From NCBI GenBank assembly GCA_026982275.1, contig JALSHK010000507.1:1-7319 (forward strand): a stretch of 7,319 nucleotides of DNA. The letters are read 5' to 3'. Below, piece by piece: positions 5,764 through 7,319 of the stretch; within the stretch, counting starts at the first letter, position 1; each line of letters begins with the position of its first letter. The position numbers and the translations under genes were made by a program. Under the pieces are notes generated by a model. The model was not told the origin of the DNA, ran no database searches, and worked only from the letters and a program-made list of their open reading frames with translations. The stretch comes from Paracoccaceae bacterium (GTDB taxonomy: Bacteria; Pseudomonadota; Alphaproteobacteria; Rhodobacterales; Rhodobacteraceae).

Positions 5764-6947
5764 TCGCTTGGCGCGCCCGCCCGCAGCCAGGAGCCAAGCA
5801 TCACCCGCTCTTCCTCTGTCATCTCGGTGATATTGCCCAGAGGCATGGTATTGGAAAGCACCGATTGCGCGATGATCTTGCTGGAATGGGCGCGGATTTG
5901 CTGCAGCGTGTCAAAGGCGATCCCGGCAGGCGGCGCATCAAACATTTCCGAACTGGGGGTGGCCGCATGGCAACTGGCGCAGCGCAGGGCAACGATCTCC
6001 ATCGCTGCCGTCGAATCGAATTCCACGGTTTTCTGATCGGGCCGCCACATGGAAAAGGCAATCAGCCCGATCGCGATTGCCGCCACCAGCGGCCATTGCC
6101 ATTGCACGGCAAAGCCATGGGTTCCGGCCTCGTGGCGATTATAGAATATCCGCACCACCGCGCCGATAATCAGCACCATTGCCACCATCACCCACGAATA
6201 CGGATGGGAATAAAGCATCGGATAGTGATTGGAAATCATCATCAGAATCACCGGCAGGGTGAGGTAATTGTTATGGGTAGAGCGCAGCTTGGCGATCTCG
6301 CCGTATTTGGCATCAGGGGTGCGCCCCGCCTTCAGGTCCGCCACCACGATTTTGGTGTTGGGGATGATGACAAAAAACACATTCCCCGTCATCATCGTGG
6401 CAATGATTGCGCCGGTATGCAGCCATGCCGCCCGCGCCGAAAACATCTGGCTAAAGCCCCAGCTCGCAGCCACAATCGCAATGAACAGGATCGCAAACAG
6501 CAGCGTGGGCCATTTACGCAGGAAAGATTTGCACAGCTTGTCATAGAAAAACCATGCCCCGATCAGCGACACGATCGAGAGCGCGATCGCTTGGCCCTCG
6601 TTCATATCGGCGACCGCGCGGTCGATCAGCAGCCCGTTAGCCCCCCAATAATAGGTGGCTGTAAGCATGGCGAATCCGGTGATCCACGTGGCATAGCTCT
6701 CCCATTTGAACCATTTCAGCGATTCGGGCATCTGATCGGGGGCCACCTGATATTTCACCACATGATAAAACCCGCCACCATGCACCGACCAGCTATCGCC
6801 GCGCGCGCCATCGGGCAGGCCTGCGCGCTTTTTGAGGCTGCTATCGAGCCACATGAAATAAAACGACGAGCCGATCCAGCCAATGGCCGAAATTATATGC
6901 GCCCAGCGCACAAAAAGGCTGATCCATTCCTGCAAAATGGTTTCCAT
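5760..6947 (-). CDS. puuD: Membrane-bound urate oxidase (urate hydroxylase) PuuD with C-terminal cytochrome c domain
   Basis: A 395-residue protein that oxidises urate to 5-hydroxyisourate. Unlike soluble uricase, PuuD does not make hydrogen peroxide but passes electrons to a fused cytochrome c and on to the respiratory chain (family knowledge). Visible: about eight membrane helices (roughly 12-33, 84-103, 119-137, 147-166, 173-195, 229-247, 249-269, 284-301); the N-terminal RWAHIISAIGWIGSSFYFMWLD region (14-35) with His17; a loop HGGGFYHVVKYQVAP (56-70); RSTHNNYLTLP (222-232); and a soluble tail with haem motif CASCH (323-327) and likely distal ligand Met368 in TMPLGN. I chose ATG at 6947 rather than the in-frame ATG at 7013: homologues start like METILQEW, an AAAGGGA site lies just upstream, and the longer form would cover nearly the whole divergent promoter. 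It is first in a two-gene unit with the 8-oxoguanine deaminase and divergent from uraD. Confidence 0.94.
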   Translation of the reverse strand: METILQEWISLFVRWAHIISAIGWIGSSFYFMWLDSSLKKRAGLPDGARGDSWSVHGGGFYHVVKYQVAPDQMPESLKWFKWESYATWITGFAMLTATYYWGANGLLIDRAVADMNEGQAIALSIVSLIGAWFFYDKLCKSFLRKWPTLLFAILFIAIVAASWGFSQMFSARAAWLHTGAIIATMMTGNVFFVIIPNTKIVVADLKAGRTPDAKYGEIAKLRSTHNNYLTLPVILMMISNHYPMLYSHPYSWVMVAMVLIIGAVVRIFYNRHEAGTHGFAVQWQWPLVAAIAIGLIAFSMWRPDQKTVEFDSTAAMEIVALRCASCHAATPSSEMFDAPPAGIAFDTLQQIRAHSSKIIAQSVLSNTMPLGNITEMTEEERVMLGSWLRAGAPSE

Positions 6948-7027
6948 ACCCGTCCCTTTCGATTTTTCTTGTTTCAGGCAAGCGTAACCTGCAAATATGG
7001 AAAGGAAAAGCAAATAATGGAGCCGGA
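6948..7027. promoter_or_regulatory. Divergent puuD-uraD control region with nested inverted repeats
   Basis: Eighty bases serve both puuD (minus) and uraD (plus). They hold an inner inverted repeat CAGG (6975-6978) and CCTG (6988-6991) with a 9-base gap, extendable to TT-CAGG...CCTG-AA with one mismatch, and an outer pair CCTTTC (6955-6960) and GAAAGG (7000-7005). As DNA the inner repeat could be an operator for a shared regulator. As RNA on the puuD side, the outer pair would cover part of the puuD ribosome binding site. A weak uraD promoter may be TTGTTT (6969-6974) with AAATAT (6993-6998). All functions are inferred from shape. Confidence 0.4.
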
Positions 7028-7319
7028 ATGAAGCAGAGCAAGCAGGCCTATGTCGAGCGCCTTGGCGGCATATACGAACACAGCCCGTGGGTGGCCGAAA
7101 AGGCCTTTGCCATGGGCGCGCCGCAAAAGGGGCTGCCGCTTATTTTGCGGCAAATTGTGGAGGATGCGGGGCCGGATGCGCAATTGGCCCTGTTGCGCGC
7201 CCACCCCGATCTGGCGGGCAAGCTGGCCAGCACCGGCGCGCTGACCGCCGAAAGCACCTCCGAGCAGGCCAGCGCCGGCTTGGATCAATGCAGCCCCGAG
7301 GAATTTGCCGAATTCACCG
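7028..7319 (+). CDS. uraD: OHCU decarboxylase UraD, N-terminal part (runs off right edge)
   Basis: 97 codons from ATG at 7028 are open to the window end; the family is about 160-175 residues, so roughly the C-terminal two fifths is missing. UraD decarboxylates 2-oxo-4-hydroxy-4-carboxy-5-ureidoimidazoline to S-allantoin, the last step of urate to allantoin conversion. Visible: LGGIYEHSPWVAEKA (12-26), a typical UraD start; RAHPDLAGKLA (57-67) with His59, which fits the catalytic histidine of the HPDL motif; and TSEQASAGLD (77-86) with Glu79, conserved in the active site. The N-terminus is somewhat shorter than usual, but nothing family-like is encoded in frame upstream. GGAG at 7019-7022 is 5 bases before ATG. 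A four-codon ORF (7017-7031) overlaps the start. It is divergent from puuD, whose product feeds this pathway after UraH. Confidence 0.92.
   Translation, partial: MKQSKQAYVERLGGIYEHSPWVAEKAFAMGAPQKGLPLILRQIVEDAGPDAQLALLRAHPDLAGKLASTGALTAESTSEQASAGLDQCSPEEFAEFT

Noticed and set aside
6948..7013. Twenty-two-codon N-terminal extension of puuD from ATG at 7013
   Set aside because: It would start only 15 bases from the uraD ATG, has no good ribosome binding site, and PuuD proteins begin close to METILQEW.
5865..7031. Long plus-strand reading frame (388 codons) antisense to puuD
   Set aside because: It is low in hydrophobic structure, very rich in His/Arg/Gln/Pro, lacks a ribosome binding site and is fully explained by puuD on the other strand.

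Overview
The window looks like chromosomal DNA of an alphaproteobacterium, most likely of the Rhodobacterales/Roseobacter type. The base composition is GC-rich and codons favour G or C at the third position. The gene set, a PuuD-type membrane urate oxidase next to uraD, an 8-oxoguanine-deaminase-like amidohydrolase, guaD and an NCS2 purine permease, is typical of purine catabolism in that group. The taxonomic call is an inference from style and context. No marker gene was seen, nor any rRNA, tRNA, CRISPR array, insertion sequence or phage gene.

Layout, left to right. Positions 1-1507 (minus strand) hold mgtE, a CBS-domain Mg2+ channel, followed 7 bases downstream by the first 41 codons of a DJ-1/PfpI-family gene that runs off the left edge. 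A 92-base divergent spacer (1508-1599) with phased GCAAT repeats separates mgtE from guaD (1600-2889, plus). A 112-base gap follows, with a TTGACA box and a compact nested hairpin that would pair with the Shine-Dalgarno sequence of the next gene. That gene is an NCS2 purine/urate permease (3002-4342, plus). A strong two-way hairpin terminator (4388-4407) lies where this gene meets a minus-strand pair: puuD (5760-6947) and, downstream and overlapping it by 4 bases (ATGA), an 8-oxoguanine-deaminase-like amidohydrolase (4432-5763). An 80-base divergent spacer separates puuD from uraD (7028 to the right edge, plus), which is incomplete.

How the genes fit together (inference from known family functions): the permease imports a purine such as xanthine or urate. 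GuaD turns guanine into xanthine, and xanthine dehydrogenase (not in the window) would turn xanthine into urate. The 8-oxoguanine deaminase makes urate directly from the oxidised base. PuuD oxidises urate to 5-hydroxyisourate at the membrane, passing electrons to its own C-terminal cytochrome c domain. 5-hydroxyisourate hydrolase (uraH, not seen) and UraD would finish the route to S-allantoin. mgtE and the DJ-1/PfpI gene look like unrelated neighbours.

The most interesting non-coding signal is the hairpin at 2957-2997. Its position before a purine transporter, its two-stem shape with a lopsided internal loop and its overlap with the ribosome binding site suggest a translational purine (xanthine/urate) riboswitch of the NMT1 type. 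That assignment rests on architecture only and needs a covariance-model search.
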